From contig OZ241377.1 in assembly GCA_965200615.1 (NCBI GenBank), positions 806,001-870,000 on the forward strand: a DNA stretch of 64,000 nucleotides, written 5' to 3'. Positions within the stretch are counted from its first letter, which is position 1. The number at the start of each line of letters is the position of its first letter. The position numbers and the translations under genes were made by a program. Below the pieces are notes generated by a model that worked only from the letters and a program-made list of their open reading frames with translations, did not search any database and was not told where the DNA came from. This DNA is from Bin5 sp965200615. GTDB taxonomy: Bacteria; Chloroflexota; Anaerolineae; Caldilineales; Caldilineaceae. This document shows positions 17,550 through 25,021 of this stretch, in pieces.

Positions 17550-18785
17550 TCAGTTCCAGCTGTCGATGAAGTCTTCGAGGCTGAAGTCGGCCGGCATCTC
17601 ATTGAAAAAGTAGCGCATCGGCCGCGCCTGGAAACCGGGCGCGAAATGCTCGTCCTCCGCTTGGAGCTTGTCGTCCAGGATTGCAAAGCGCCTGTGGAGT
17701 GCCGCGGCCTCCTCCACTGTGAAACGCTGCGCGAACTGCGGCCCCCAGTTGATCGAGATCGAATGTGAAGAGCGCGCGCGCTGGCGATAGTCCTCGGTTA
17801 TCCCCTCCAGAAGATCGGAGTCCGCGTCGGTGTCCGCGTTTTCATGCTTCACGACCTGGAGATGGAGAACCGCCTTGCTCAGGTAGATCGTCAGGACCAT
17901 CTTGCCGTCTTCACCTGCGCCCGGCTGCAGCGCCTCCAGCGCGGCAAAGTAGGCGCCGGCATCTCCCTTCAGCGCCGCCCGCAACGCGGCCTCGGTCGCG
18001 TCCTGCTGCGCCGCGCTCTTCCCGTCCCACTGCCTGAATGACGCCCGCGCCCCGGGCGAAAGGAACTCGGTGAAGGAGATGTCGGGGTAGTAGGGGAAGA
18101 TCGAGTGACCTCCGTGGATGGTGCGGCGCGTCTTGGGGCTGTAGTTGCTGCCCCAATGCAACAGGTAGTTGATATACACGACCGCATCGCCGGCGTTCAA
18201 CTCTACGGGGATGCCGCCGGGCACGGCGCGCCGCGGGTCGGCCGACAGCGAGCGGTTTTCGGCCTCGGTGTTGAGCCGCAGGTGGCTGCCCGGCACAACC
18301 CAGAGCACGTTGTCGTCATAGAGTGGGATGTTCCACTGCACGTACTTGGGGCCGTTCTCCCTCAAATCCTTCTGCAGGCCGGCCAGAGGCGCCATGTCGA
18401 TCGGGTGGATGTCGCGATGCCACGCGGCCGGGCCATGATCGCGCACCGGGCTGCACATCAGCATCATGCCGGCCACTGAAGCAGCCTTCGGGACGCTCAA
18501 CAGCTGTCGGCTTACCCCCAGCGTACTCTCCTGCAACCAGACCTCGACCGTGCTGGCCGTCGCTTTATCGATCAGCCTGTTGTATGAGACCAGCCGCGGC
18601 TGCGGTTGCGTTTCCCAGACGCCGCCGGGCAGGTCGTCCGGCCCCCGCTCCCGCGCCCAGATCTTTCTCTGCCTCCCGACCAGGGTCTCAAAATCGGCGC
18701 GCAGCTGCTCCAGCCGGTCCGGCGGGATCACCTCCCGCAGCACGAGATACCCCTGCTCCATGAATTGTTCGCGGCTGACCTGCAT
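17550..18785 (-). CDS. Phytanoyl-CoA dioxygenase (PhyH) family Fe(II)/2-oxoglutarate oxygenase
   Basis: 411 residues from ATG 18785 (MQVSREQFMEQGYLVL, the usual PhyH N-terminus). The iron triad is visible: His123 and Asp125 in 'AWHRDIH' and His210 in 'LLHWGSN', with Arg220/Arg221 a few residues on for 2-oxoglutarate. Double-stranded beta-helix strands such as 'VLWVVPGSHLR' support the fold. The C-terminal ~170 residues are an extension without a family I recognise. Convergent with the importer operon, 15 bp apart. Substrate unknown; PhyH paralogues are common in this type of genome. Confidence 0.85.
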   Translation of the reverse strand: MQVSREQFMEQGYLVLREVIPPDRLEQLRADFETLVGRQRKIWARERGPDDLPGGVWETQPQPRLVSYNRLIDKATASTVEVWLQESTLGVSRQLLSVPKAASVAGMMLMCSPVRDHGPAAWHRDIHPIDMAPLAGLQKDLRENGPKYVQWNIPLYDDNVLWVVPGSHLRLNTEAENRSLSADPRRAVPGGIPVELNAGDAVVYINYLLHWGSNYSPKTRRTIHGGHSIFPYYPDISFTEFLSPGARASFRQWDGKSAAQQDATEAALRAALKGDAGAYFAALEALQPGAGEDGKMVLTIYLSKAVLHLQVVKHENADTDADSDLLEGITEDYRQRARSSHSISINWGPQFAQRFTVEEAAALHRRFAILDDKLQAEDEHFAPGFQARPMRYFFNEMPADFSLEDFIDSWN

Positions 18786-18833
18786 TGTTCGCCTCCCTTG
18801 TAAATCCTTGTCAGTGCGGTCGCTGAACAAGAA

Positions 18834-18859
18834 GCCCCGGCAGTCTATCCCACCGGGGC
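18834..18859 (-). terminator. Possible terminator of the small membrane-protein gene
   Basis: GCCCCGG (18834-18840) pairs with CCGGGGC (18853-18859) over a 12-base loop. Read on the minus strand the stem is followed by TTCTTGTT, a weak T-rich tail, and it lies about 30 bases after the stop of the gene at 18892-19185. Confidence 0.4.
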
Positions 18860-18891
18860 CTTTACACTTCTGCAGCGCCTTCGTCAAACGA

Positions 18892-19185
18892 TCACTTTTG
18901 TGCCTTGCGTGTCTTTCTGTTCAGGGCGTTCGTCCCCTGCCTGCAGAGATCGGAGATAATCCTGAAAACGTCAAGGCTGTATGCCACAACCAACACGGCA
19001 ATCCCCAATGCAGGGCTCGCCAGAAACTCTAACAACGCGAAACCGAAAAGATCGCCAATCGCGCTCCACCACCCAAGCGGCGTCCGCCTGTCGGAATCGA
19101 CGCGACTGCATAGCGGCGGCGCGTAGCTCGTCATCGTCTGGCGCTGCGCCGTTCTGTAAATGAATTCCGGCTCTTGATACATCAT
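18892..19185 (-). CDS. Small hypothetical membrane protein, copy A
   Basis: Up to 97 residues. The N-terminal half is polar ('YRTAQRQTMTSYAPP') and the C-terminal half has one or two hydrophobic segments ('LEFLASPALGIAVLVVAY') followed by 'ISDLCRQG' and a basic tail. A second copy, about 85% alike at DNA level, lies at 21407-21667, and conservation of the protein frame between copies argues that it is a real gene. No family recognised. The two copies flank the nuclease/methylase island. Confidence 0.5.
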   Translation of the reverse strand: MMYQEPEFIYRTAQRQTMTSYAPPLCSRVDSDRRTPLGWWSAIGDLFGFALLEFLASPALGIAVLVVAYSLDVFRIISDLCRQGTNALNRKTRKAQK

Positions 19186-19264
19186 TGCGCCTCCAGGGCG
19201 GGCAATACACCTGCGACCGCCAGCGCTGGCAATATATCATACGTCCGGTGGGCTGTTAAGCGGT
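18929..19264. repeat. Direct repeat, copy A (partner 21419-21751)
   Basis: About 335 bases containing most of the small membrane-protein gene plus some 80 bases upstream of it ('GGCAATATATCATACGTCCGG' core is identical in both copies apart from flanks). The two copies are in the same orientation and differ at scattered positions. They bracket the methyltransferase/nuclease pair, so they could mark an insertion by duplication or a recombination site. Confidence 0.7.
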
Positions 19265-19289
19265 CAGATTCGTCTTTTACTTCCGAAAG

Positions 19290-19318
19290 TTGACGGAAAT
19301 TTAGGCTGAATGTATAAT
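19290..19318 (+). promoter_or_regulatory. Promoter of the antitoxin/methyltransferase genes
   Basis: TTGACG at 19290-19295, a 17-base spacer and TATAAT at 19313-19318 make a near-consensus promoter 47 bases before the GTG start at 19365. The surrounding sequence is AT-rich compared with the flanking genome. Confidence 0.65.
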
Positions 19319-19364
19319 ATAGCTAGATTAACTAAATCTTCTGAAGCTCCAAGGTGAAATCACT

Positions 19365-19604
19365 GTGGCTATCAAAACTATTTCTTCCACACAAGCTCAG
19401 AATAATTTCGGCAGGGTTCTTGATGATGTTGTGCAAAACGATGTAAGGTACATCATTAAGCGTCGTGACGCGCCTCAAGCAATTCTGGTAAGTCTTTCCG
19501 AGTTGGAGCGTCTGCTGTCTGCAAGCGCCGGGGAGCGCCAGCGCCTTGAGGAGATTATACGTGAACAGAGTCCTGCTTACCATCTGGGCACGCCTTTAGA
19601 TTGA
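19365..19604 (+). CDS. Phd/YefM-family antitoxin
   Basis: 79 residues: 'ISSTQAQNNFGRVLDDV', 'RYIIKRRDAPQAILVSLSELERL' is the standard Phd/YefM N-terminal DNA-binding fold. It starts with GTG at 19365 after an AAGGTG ribosome site. The usual toxin partner (RelE, Doc or PIN) is not next to it; instead its stop codon overlaps a possible TTG start of the DNA methyltransferase. It may therefore be a stray antitoxin or a repressor of the restriction-modification genes. Family call firm, role inferred. Confidence 0.83.
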   Translation: MAIKTISSTQAQNNFGRVLDDVVQNDVRYIIKRRDAPQAILVSLSELERLLSASAGERQRLEEIIREQSPAYHLGTPLD

Positions 19605-19621
19605 TCACTGAAATGAGGAGA

Positions 19622-20566
19622 ATGGTTGTGACACAGGACTGGAGTTCGTTTACGCAGAGTTTCCCCACACACTACTACACAACCTCTGTCGCGATTCAAG
19701 CCGACTGTTTCGCATGGATGAAAAGCATTGCTGAAAACTCCGTGCATTCAGTTGTGACAGATCCCCCCTACGGTGTGAAAGAGTATGAATTCGTGCAATT
19801 GGAAAAGAGGGCGAATGACAGCGGCGGGATTTGGCGTATCCCCCCTGCATTCGATGGTAACAAACGTTCGCCGCTGCCCAGATTTACCGCCCTCTCGCAG
19901 AGTGAAAGAGAGCATCTTTCGCAGTACTTCCATGAATGGGCGCGCCTTGTAGGACGTGTTTTGCGGCCTGGTGGGCATTTGTTCATCGCCTCAAACTCTT
20001 TTCTCGCACAGGATGTCTTTTCGTCCGTGTCGACAGCGGGGCTGGAGTTCAGGGGCCAGATCATCCGTCTCGTGCGAACGCTACGCGGCGGGGATCGTCC
20101 CAAGAACGCAGAAGGTGAATATCCAGAAGTCTGTTCTATGGCACGTGGAGCATACGAACCGTGGGGACTGTTTCGAAAGCCCTTGCCCAAGGGTATGAAA
20201 GTGAGCGACTGTCTGGCCCAATATCAGACGGGTGGACTCAGGCGCAAGCCAGACGGCAAACCATTTGAGGACGTGATCGAAAGCGGGCGAACACTGCAAC
20301 GAGAGCGTGAAATCGCGCCGCATCCCAGTCTCAAGCCGCAATCCTTTTTGCGCCAAATCGTCTACGCGTCGCTGCCTTTGGGTGAAGGGATAGTATTCGA
20401 TCCCTTCATGGGGTCAGGTTCGACAGTTGCCGCCGCGGAAGCCGTCGGATACCGCAGCATAGGTGTCGAACGAGTCACAGACTACTTTGAGATGAGCCGG
20501 GAAGCGGTTCCCGCGCTCGCCGAGATTGGTGTGCAGACATCGCAGATGGAGTTTAAGTTAACGTAA
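19622..20566 (+). CDS. DNA methyltransferase, N4-cytosine/N6-adenine type (beta-class order)
   Basis: About 314 residues. The catalytic motif IV 'TDPPYGV' lies near the N-terminus and the SAM-binding motif I 'FDPFMGSGSTVAAAEA' near the C-terminus, the beta-class order, with a target-recognition region between. DPPY marks exocyclic amino methylation (m6A or m4C). The start is uncertain: TTG 19601 overlaps the antitoxin stop, ATG 19613 and 19622 are possible, and GTG 19628 has GAGGAG at the best distance. It converges with a nuclease gene, tail ends overlapping by nine bases, forming a type II restriction-modification pair. Lower GC than the flanks suggests acquisition. Confidence 0.86.
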   Translation: MVVTQDWSSFTQSFPTHYYTTSVAIQADCFAWMKSIAENSVHSVVTDPPYGVKEYEFVQLEKRANDSGGIWRIPPAFDGNKRSPLPRFTALSQSEREHLSQYFHEWARLVGRVLRPGGHLFIASNSFLAQDVFSSVSTAGLEFRGQIIRLVRTLRGGDRPKNAEGEYPEVCSMARGAYEPWGLFRKPLPKGMKVSDCLAQYQTGGLRRKPDGKPFEDVIESGRTLQREREIAPHPSLKPQSFLRQIVYASLPLGEGIVFDPFMGSGSTVAAAEAVGYRSIGVERVTDYFEMSREAVPALAEIGVQTSQMEFKLT

Positions 20567-21196
20567 ATCTTCGTATATCCAGTTCTCTTTCATCTTGGTT
20601 ACGCCCTGTCGATTTACACTCGCTGTGATTGTACGGCGACTAGTCTCTGAACGGCCTGAGAAATTCCAATCTTCTTCCTCAAGCCGCGCTCCATACACTC
20701 CGCGAAATTGGAAGGGTTTTGGCGGCACGTCTATGCTCTTGTCTCTGGCGGTGTTGCTGTCAAAGTAGAAAACCAGGAGCCAAACAGCCTCTGGATTGTG
20801 CCCCTGCCAGCTACTCTTGTGGCGAGATGCCTTTATTTCTATTCCTTTCTGCGAATACTGTACTGAGTTGCCATTGAACATACCCGCCGGGATGAGATCA
20901 GGGTGCCCATTATGATATTGATTTTTCGCTAAAGTGGGGCAGTAATGGGGAACTGTCTCGTTCATGAATTCCCCTACGACGCTGCTGAAATTCGCAGGCA
21001 TCAGAAAACTCTCGAGCCGGGAAAGGCTTCTCGAATGAAGCTGCTGGTTGATAAACCCCAGGAAATCGATGAAATCCTGCATAGCTGATTGCAAGTGGGA
21101 AACCGTTAGGCCATATGGCAGGACGGCTGTTTCGTTGAAGGCTGACGCTACTACAGGTATGGGCCGACAAGCTGCAGCCTCTGTATGCCTACACAT
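20558..21196 (-). CDS. Putative type II restriction endonuclease (PD-(D/E)XK-like)
   Basis: Up to 212 residues; no named family recognised. The segment 'GHPDLIPAG' (Asp100 of the long form) followed 20 residues later by 'GIEIKASRH' (Glu120, Lys122) has the spacing of a PD-(D/E)XK nuclease core, and the neighbouring convergent methyltransferase makes a cognate restriction enzyme the natural reading. The start is unsure: the frame is open to 21196, right at the junction with a foreign gene fragment, and the internal ATG at 21082 (MQDFIDFLGF) is the next candidate; neither has a good ribosome site. Active-site assignment is by pattern only. Confidence 0.6.
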   Translation of the reverse strand: MCRHTEAAACRPIPVVASAFNETAVLPYGLTVSHLQSAMQDFIDFLGFINQQLHSRSLSRLESFLMPANFSSVVGEFMNETVPHYCPTLAKNQYHNGHPDLIPAGMFNGNSVQYSQKGIEIKASRHKSSWQGHNPEAVWLLVFYFDSNTARDKSIDVPPKPFQFRGVYGARLEEEDWNFSGRSETSRRTITASVNRQGVTKMKENWIYEDLR

Positions 21197-21198
21197 CC

Positions 21199-21418
21199 TC
21201 CCGCCTGCAGCCGCTCCAGCAACTCGCTGTACGCCTTCCGGTCCAGGGGCAGGCTCACTGCCTCGCCGGTGGCGCCGCTGTAGATCATCGCATTGGCCAG
21301 CTCCAGTGACTTCAGCCCCTCTTCGCCATTGCAGCGGGGTTCGCCGCCCTCGCGAATGGCGCGATGGAAGTCCTTGTATACGGCCGCATGCCCGTGCTGC
21401 TCCGGCTCATCTTTCGAT
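21199..21418 (-). pseudogene. 3' fragment of a Gfo/Idh oxidoreductase gene
   Basis: About 215 bases match the last ~70 codons of the intact gene at 22700-23818 ('DEPEQHGHAAVY' through 'YSELLERLQA'), at about 91% by my count. Most differences are silent, so the source was a functional related gene rather than a fresh copy of the neighbour. Similarity stops just before the native stop codon on one side and at about 21418 on the other, where the small-gene repeat begins. It has no start and is not expected to be expressed. Confidence 0.85.
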
Positions 21419-21667
21419 ACCCTGCCTGCAGAGGTCGGAAATAACCCCAAAAGCGTAAAGGCAGAATGACACAACCAGCCTGGCAATCCCCAATACCGGG
21501 CTCGCCAGGAACTTTAACAACGTGAAACTGACAAAATCGCCAACCGCGCTCCACCATCCAAGCGGCGTCCGCCTGTCGGAATCGACGCGACTGCTCATCG
21601 GCGGCGCGTAGCTCGTCATCGTCTGACGCTGTGCCGTTCTGTAAATGATCTCTGGCTCTTGATACAT
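21407..21667 (-). CDS. Small hypothetical membrane protein, copy B
   Basis: About 86 residues from ATG 21667 ('MYQEPEIIYRTAQRQ'), closely matching copy A at 18892-19185 but ending earlier, at 'CRQGIER'. The hydrophobic 'LKFLASPVLGIARLVV' segment is kept. Its 3' end runs into the Gfo/Idh fragment, which supplies the altered C-terminus. No family recognised; whether either copy is expressed is open. Confidence 0.45.
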   Translation of the reverse strand: MYQEPEIIYRTAQRQTMTSYAPPMSSRVDSDRRTPLGWWSAVGDFVSFTLLKFLASPVLGIARLVVSFCLYAFGVISDLCRQGIER

Positions 21668-21751
21668 TACTGCACTTCCAGGGCGGGCCATACACGGCCA
21701 CCGCCCCTGCTGGCAATATATCATACGTCCGGTGGGCTGTGAAGCGGCCAA
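21419..21751. repeat. Direct repeat, copy B (partner 18929-19264)
   Basis: Second copy of the ~335-base repeat, including the small gene and its upstream 80 bases. Divergence is about 15% by eye, so the duplication is not recent or the copies came from different sources. Confidence 0.7.
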
Positions 21752-21907
21752 AACACTGGTGCGGCCAGATGTCTGGGCAAACGTTGTTTGAAGCAGACTC
21801 CTCACGATACGTCGAAGGACAAGACCGGAGGCGATGGGCCGACTATTGTGCTACGTGTTTTCTTATTAGGTCAAAAAATCGTGTCACAGAGGTGCAACCC
21901 AAACAGA

Positions 21908-21936
21908 TTGACATCAACCAAGATGGAATGTATATT
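21908..21936 (+). promoter_or_regulatory. Promoter of hicBA
   Basis: TTGACA at 21908-21913, exactly 17 bases of spacer, then TATATT at 21931-21936, 58 bases before the hicB ATG. A consensus-like promoter is expected for a self-regulated toxin-antitoxin operon. Confidence 0.62.
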
Positions 21937-21994
21937 GATCCTGATTTGTGGTTCTTCTAAGCGAGTCATTGCTCTAACAGCAGGTGCGAAAAAG

Positions 21995-22261
21995 ATGATT
22001 TGGAAACTCAAATGTTCGGTCGAAAGAGATGGCGAGTGGTACGCCTCTTATTGTGAAAACTTGGGCATAGCAAGCCAGGGGGAGACCGTACAGGAGGCGA
22101 AGAAGAACTTAGAGGAAGCGGTTGAGATGTTTTTTGAAGACGCTTCACCTATCGAAATCTTGAGCCATCTTGGTCTTCTTGAGGCAGAAGCACCTCTCGA
22201 GATTCAACGATCTCCTCATCAGGAAACGCAAGCAACTGAGTGGGAGCTTGTCGTTGCCTAG
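21995..22261 (+). CDS. hicB: HicB-family antitoxin
   Basis: 88 residues from ATG 21995 (MIWKLKCSVERDGEWYASY). The fold signature is 'YCENLGIASQGETVQEAKKNLEEAVEM' split over the partial RNase-H-like HicB domain. It neutralises HicA and usually represses the operon. The order hicB-hicA, with hicA starting inside the last codons of hicB, is one of the two common arrangements. The longer open frame back to 21788 runs through the promoter and is not the gene. Confidence 0.85.
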   Translation: MIWKLKCSVERDGEWYASYCENLGIASQGETVQEAKKNLEEAVEMFFEDASPIEILSHLGLLEAEAPLEIQRSPHQETQATEWELVVA

Positions 22262-22487
22262 ACTGAAACTGATGTCAGGGCGCGAAGTCTGTAAAATACT
22301 TTCCAGACATGGATACTCGCAAGTCAGACAGAAGGGCAGTCATATACAAATGCGAAAGGAAATAGAAACCGATCTTGGGAGAGCCAGTATAACGGTCACA
22401 GTGCCGGATCACCGAGAGATCGGGTTGAAAACACTTTCGAGAATTATCCTGAGATCACAACTGCCCCGTTCCCTCTTTGAGAGTTAG
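22254..22487 (+). CDS. hicA: HicA-family toxin (mRNA interferase)
   Basis: 77 residues if started at TTG 22254, which overlaps the end of hicB and gives the usual HicA N-terminus (MPRLKLMSGREVCKIL); ATG 22272 is the alternative. 'HGYSQVRQKGSHIQMRK' contains the conserved GSH whose histidine is needed for RNA cleavage, followed by 'VTVPDHREIGLKTLSRIIL'. It is a double-stranded-RNA-binding-fold ribonuclease that stops growth when freed from HicB. All key residues are present, so the module looks functional. Confidence 0.86.
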   Translation: MPRLKLMSGREVCKILSRHGYSQVRQKGSHIQMRKEIETDLGRASITVTVPDHREIGLKTLSRIILRSQLPRSLFES

Positions 22488-22517
22488 TACCAGATCTCGC
22501 ATTGAATCAAAAAACAA

Positions 22518-22548
22518 AAGCGCCTAGCGGCCATTCCGCTAGGCGCTT
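22518..22548 (-). terminator. Rho-independent terminator of the Gfo/Idh-exporter gene run
   Basis: A perfect 13-base stem (22518-22530 with 22536-22548) and a CCATT loop. On the minus strand the stem is followed by TTGTTTTTTG, a good T-tract, about 150 bases after the stop of the oxidoreductase gene. On the + strand the tail is only ACATTTCATT, so it may also stop hicBA weakly. Confidence 0.8.
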
Positions 22549-22699
22549 ACATTTCATTAACTGAAACATAGGAATAAGCTGAAAAGCTATAACTGATGTT
22601 CCGTCACCGTGGACGTGCAGTTCAAGTAACCGCAAGATGCCAGAACTCCAGGAAGCAAAAAGTTCCCTTCTCTCACTCCTCTTCACTCTCTCCTCATCC

Positions 22700-23818
22700 C
22701 TAAACATTCTCCGCCTGCAACCTCTCCAGCAGTTCGCTGTACGCCTCCCGGTCCAGGGGCAGGCTTACCGCTTCGCCGGTGGCGCCGCTGTAGATCATCG
22801 CGTTGGCCAGCTCCAGCGACTTCAGCCCCTCTTCGCCGTTGCAGCGGGGTTCGCCGCCCTCGCGAATGGCGCGGTGGAAATCGTTGTAGACGGCTGCATG
22901 CCCGTGCTGTTCCGGCTCGTCCTCGACACCGGCGTCGGATTCAGCCGGTTCTGTGCGCACAAACGGCTCGGGGCTGTCGGTGATCAGCTGGCGCAGGTCG
23001 GTCTCGTAGCGCTCGTACTCGATGCGGTCCTGGTGCAGCACGATCTTCCCGCCGGTGCCGGACACCTCAAAGGTGCGGGGACCGCTCTCGGTCGTGCTGA
23101 AATAGATGGTGCCGTGCGCGTCTTCCGGCCACTCGAGCAGCGCGGTGGCGGTGTCCTCGGTCTGGATCGCGTGGAGACGGGTGCAGGTGGCGGCGTAGAC
23201 CCGCTGCGGGGAACCGACCAGGTGGCAGACCAAGTCCAGGTCATGCGGGGCCTGGTTCATCAGCACACCGCCGCCTTCACCTCGCCACGTACCTCGCCAG
23301 CCGCCGCGCAGGTAGTAGGCCGCGGTGCGCATCCAGGGGAAGACGCCGGTCACCCGCTGGATGCGGCCCAGCTGGCCGCTGTCGATCAGCCGTTTCATCG
23401 CCCGCACGTGCGGCAGCTGGCGGTACTGGTAGTTCACCGCCAGCACACGATTGTTGGCCCGGGCCGCCGCGATCATCGCGTCCGCCTCTTTGACCTGGAT
23501 GGCGATCGGCTTTTCCACCAGCACATGGCTGCCGGCGTTGAGCGCGTCGATCGCGATCGGCGCGTGAAAGGGATGGGGCGTGATGATCACCGTCACATCC
23601 GGCTTGGTCTCGGCCAGCATCTGCCGGTGGTCGGGATAGAAAGGGCAGCCCCACTCCTCGGCCCGCTCCTGGCCCGGCTCGGGCGCCACGTCCGAGCCTC
23701 CGACCACCTCAACGTCATCGAGGCTGAGGCCCATCGAGTGGGAACGGAAAATGCCGGCGCCCATGCCAACCACCGCGTGGCGCAGCTTCGATCCTTGTGG
23801 AGAGGGTGAGTTCGACAC
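22700..23818 (-). CDS. Gfo/Idh/MocA family oxidoreductase
   Basis: 372 residues. 'HAVVGMGAGIFRSHSMG' is the dinucleotide site, 'SHVLVEKPIAIQ' holds the catalytic-type Lys, and 'GGGVLMNQAPHDLDLVCHLVG' the substrate-site His/Asp. The start is taken as GTG 23818 because GGAAG lies just upstream and the family N-terminus follows; the frame is open to 23932 without support. It ends a minus-strand run with a strong terminator. Its 3' end has a diverged partial copy at 21199-21418. Sugar or inositol substrate likely but unspecified. Confidence 0.87.
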   Translation of the reverse strand: MSNSPSPQGSKLRHAVVGMGAGIFRSHSMGLSLDDVEVVGGSDVAPEPGQERAEEWGCPFYPDHRQMLAETKPDVTVIITPHPFHAPIAIDALNAGSHVLVEKPIAIQVKEADAMIAAARANNRVLAVNYQYRQLPHVRAMKRLIDSGQLGRIQRVTGVFPWMRTAAYYLRGGWRGTWRGEGGGVLMNQAPHDLDLVCHLVGSPQRVYAATCTRLHAIQTEDTATALLEWPEDAHGTIYFSTTESGPRTFEVSGTGGKIVLHQDRIEYERYETDLRQLITDSPEPFVRTEPAESDAGVEDEPEQHGHAAVYNDFHRAIREGGEPRCNGEEGLKSLELANAMIYSGATGEAVSLPLDREAYSELLERLQAENV

Positions 23819-23938
23819 GTTGTCTTCCTTTTCATGTTGGTTTGTACTCTGTGTGAAAGGCGGGAACACCGGACGTCGTGGATGGCAGCCGGCGGCGCGG
23901 TCGGGCCGGGATAGTGCCCGAAAACCGACCACCGCGGT

Positions 23939-24958
23939 TCAGAAATGCAGCATCGCCTTGACAACCTGGTTCTCCGGCTGGAGCCAGCCGGAGAACGCGC
24001 CGATCAGCTCTTCCGGCGGCGCGCTGTGCGTAAGCCAGGGGGCCAGATCGATCGCGCCGGTCTCCAGGGTCTGGACGACGCGGGCGAAGTCGGCGCTGGT
24101 GGCGTTGCGGCTGCTGATCAGCGTTGTCTCGCGGCGGTGAAACTCCGGGTCGGGGAAGGTGATATCGTCCTGCACCAGACTGATGAAAACAACGCTTCCG
24201 CCCTGTTCGATCAGGCCCAGTGCGTTCATCATCGAGCGGGCGTTGCCGGTGGCGTCGAAAACGGTCAGGGGCAGGTCGCCGCCGAACACGGCCCGCAACT
24301 GGGCCTCCGCGTCCCCGCGGCCGTCGATGAGACGCTCCACGCCCAGGTTTTCCTGCACAAAGCGCATCCGATTTTCGTCTATCTCCATCACGGCGACTTC
24401 GGCGCCGGCCAGCCGCGCAAAGGCCACCGCGGTCAACCCGATCGGACCGGCGCCGATCACCAGCGCCGACTGTTCCGGCTCGAGGTTGGCCCGGTCCGCG
24501 GCGTGCGCGCCGATGCAAAGCGTTTCGACCAGGGCCAGATGTTCCAGCGGCAGCGTCTCGGAGCGGTGCAGTTTCTCGATGGGGACGGTGATCAGCTCGC
24601 GCATGCCGCCATCGGTATGCACGCCAAGCACGCGCAGATGGGAGCAGCAGTTTATGCGCCCGCGGCGGCAGGCGCTGCACGCGCCGCAATTCAGGTACGG
24701 CTCCACCGCGCAGTGGTCGCCTGCGCGCAGGCTGCTCTCGGTATCCGGGTCGAGAGAGACGATATCCACGCCCAGCTCATGGCCGAGAATGCGGGGATAG
24801 CTGAAATAGGGCTGCCGCCCGCGAAAGGCGTGCAGGTCGGTGCCGCAAATGCCGACTCGATGCACACGCACAAGCGCCTCGCCCGGGCCCGGTTCCGCTG
24901 GCGGCGCGGTTTCCGTCAGATGCAGAGATCCGGGTTTCTCCAGTACAACGGTTTGCAT
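23939..24958 (-). CDS. Zinc-dependent medium-chain alcohol/polyol dehydrogenase
   Basis: 339 residues of the MDR family: 'GICGTDLHAF' (catalytic zinc Cys), 'ILGHELG' (His-Glu), the structural-zinc loop 'CGACSACRRGRINCC' with four Cys, and the NAD site 'VIGAGPIGLTAVA'. All zinc ligands are present, so it should be active. Acidic Glu after strand 2 ('VMEIDENR') favours NAD. With the neighbouring Gfo/Idh gene it suggests oxidation of a sugar or polyol, comparable to sorbitol or L-gulonate/galactonate dehydrogenases; threonine dehydrogenase is a less likely alternative. Confidence 0.87.
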   Translation of the reverse strand: MQTVVLEKPGSLHLTETAPPAEPGPGEALVRVHRVGICGTDLHAFRGRQPYFSYPRILGHELGVDIVSLDPDTESSLRAGDHCAVEPYLNCGACSACRRGRINCCSHLRVLGVHTDGGMRELITVPIEKLHRSETLPLEHLALVETLCIGAHAADRANLEPEQSALVIGAGPIGLTAVAFARLAGAEVAVMEIDENRMRFVQENLGVERLIDGRGDAEAQLRAVFGGDLPLTVFDATGNARSMMNALGLIEQGGSVVFISLVQDDITFPDPEFHRRETTLISSRNATSADFARVVQTLETGAIDLAPWLTHSAPPEELIGAFSGWLQPENQVVKAMLHF

Positions 24959-25021
24959 CCGGTCTTCTCGAAGTGGGATGGCTGACGACAGTGGCAGGGG
25001 AGTGGAGTCGGCGTCCCGATA

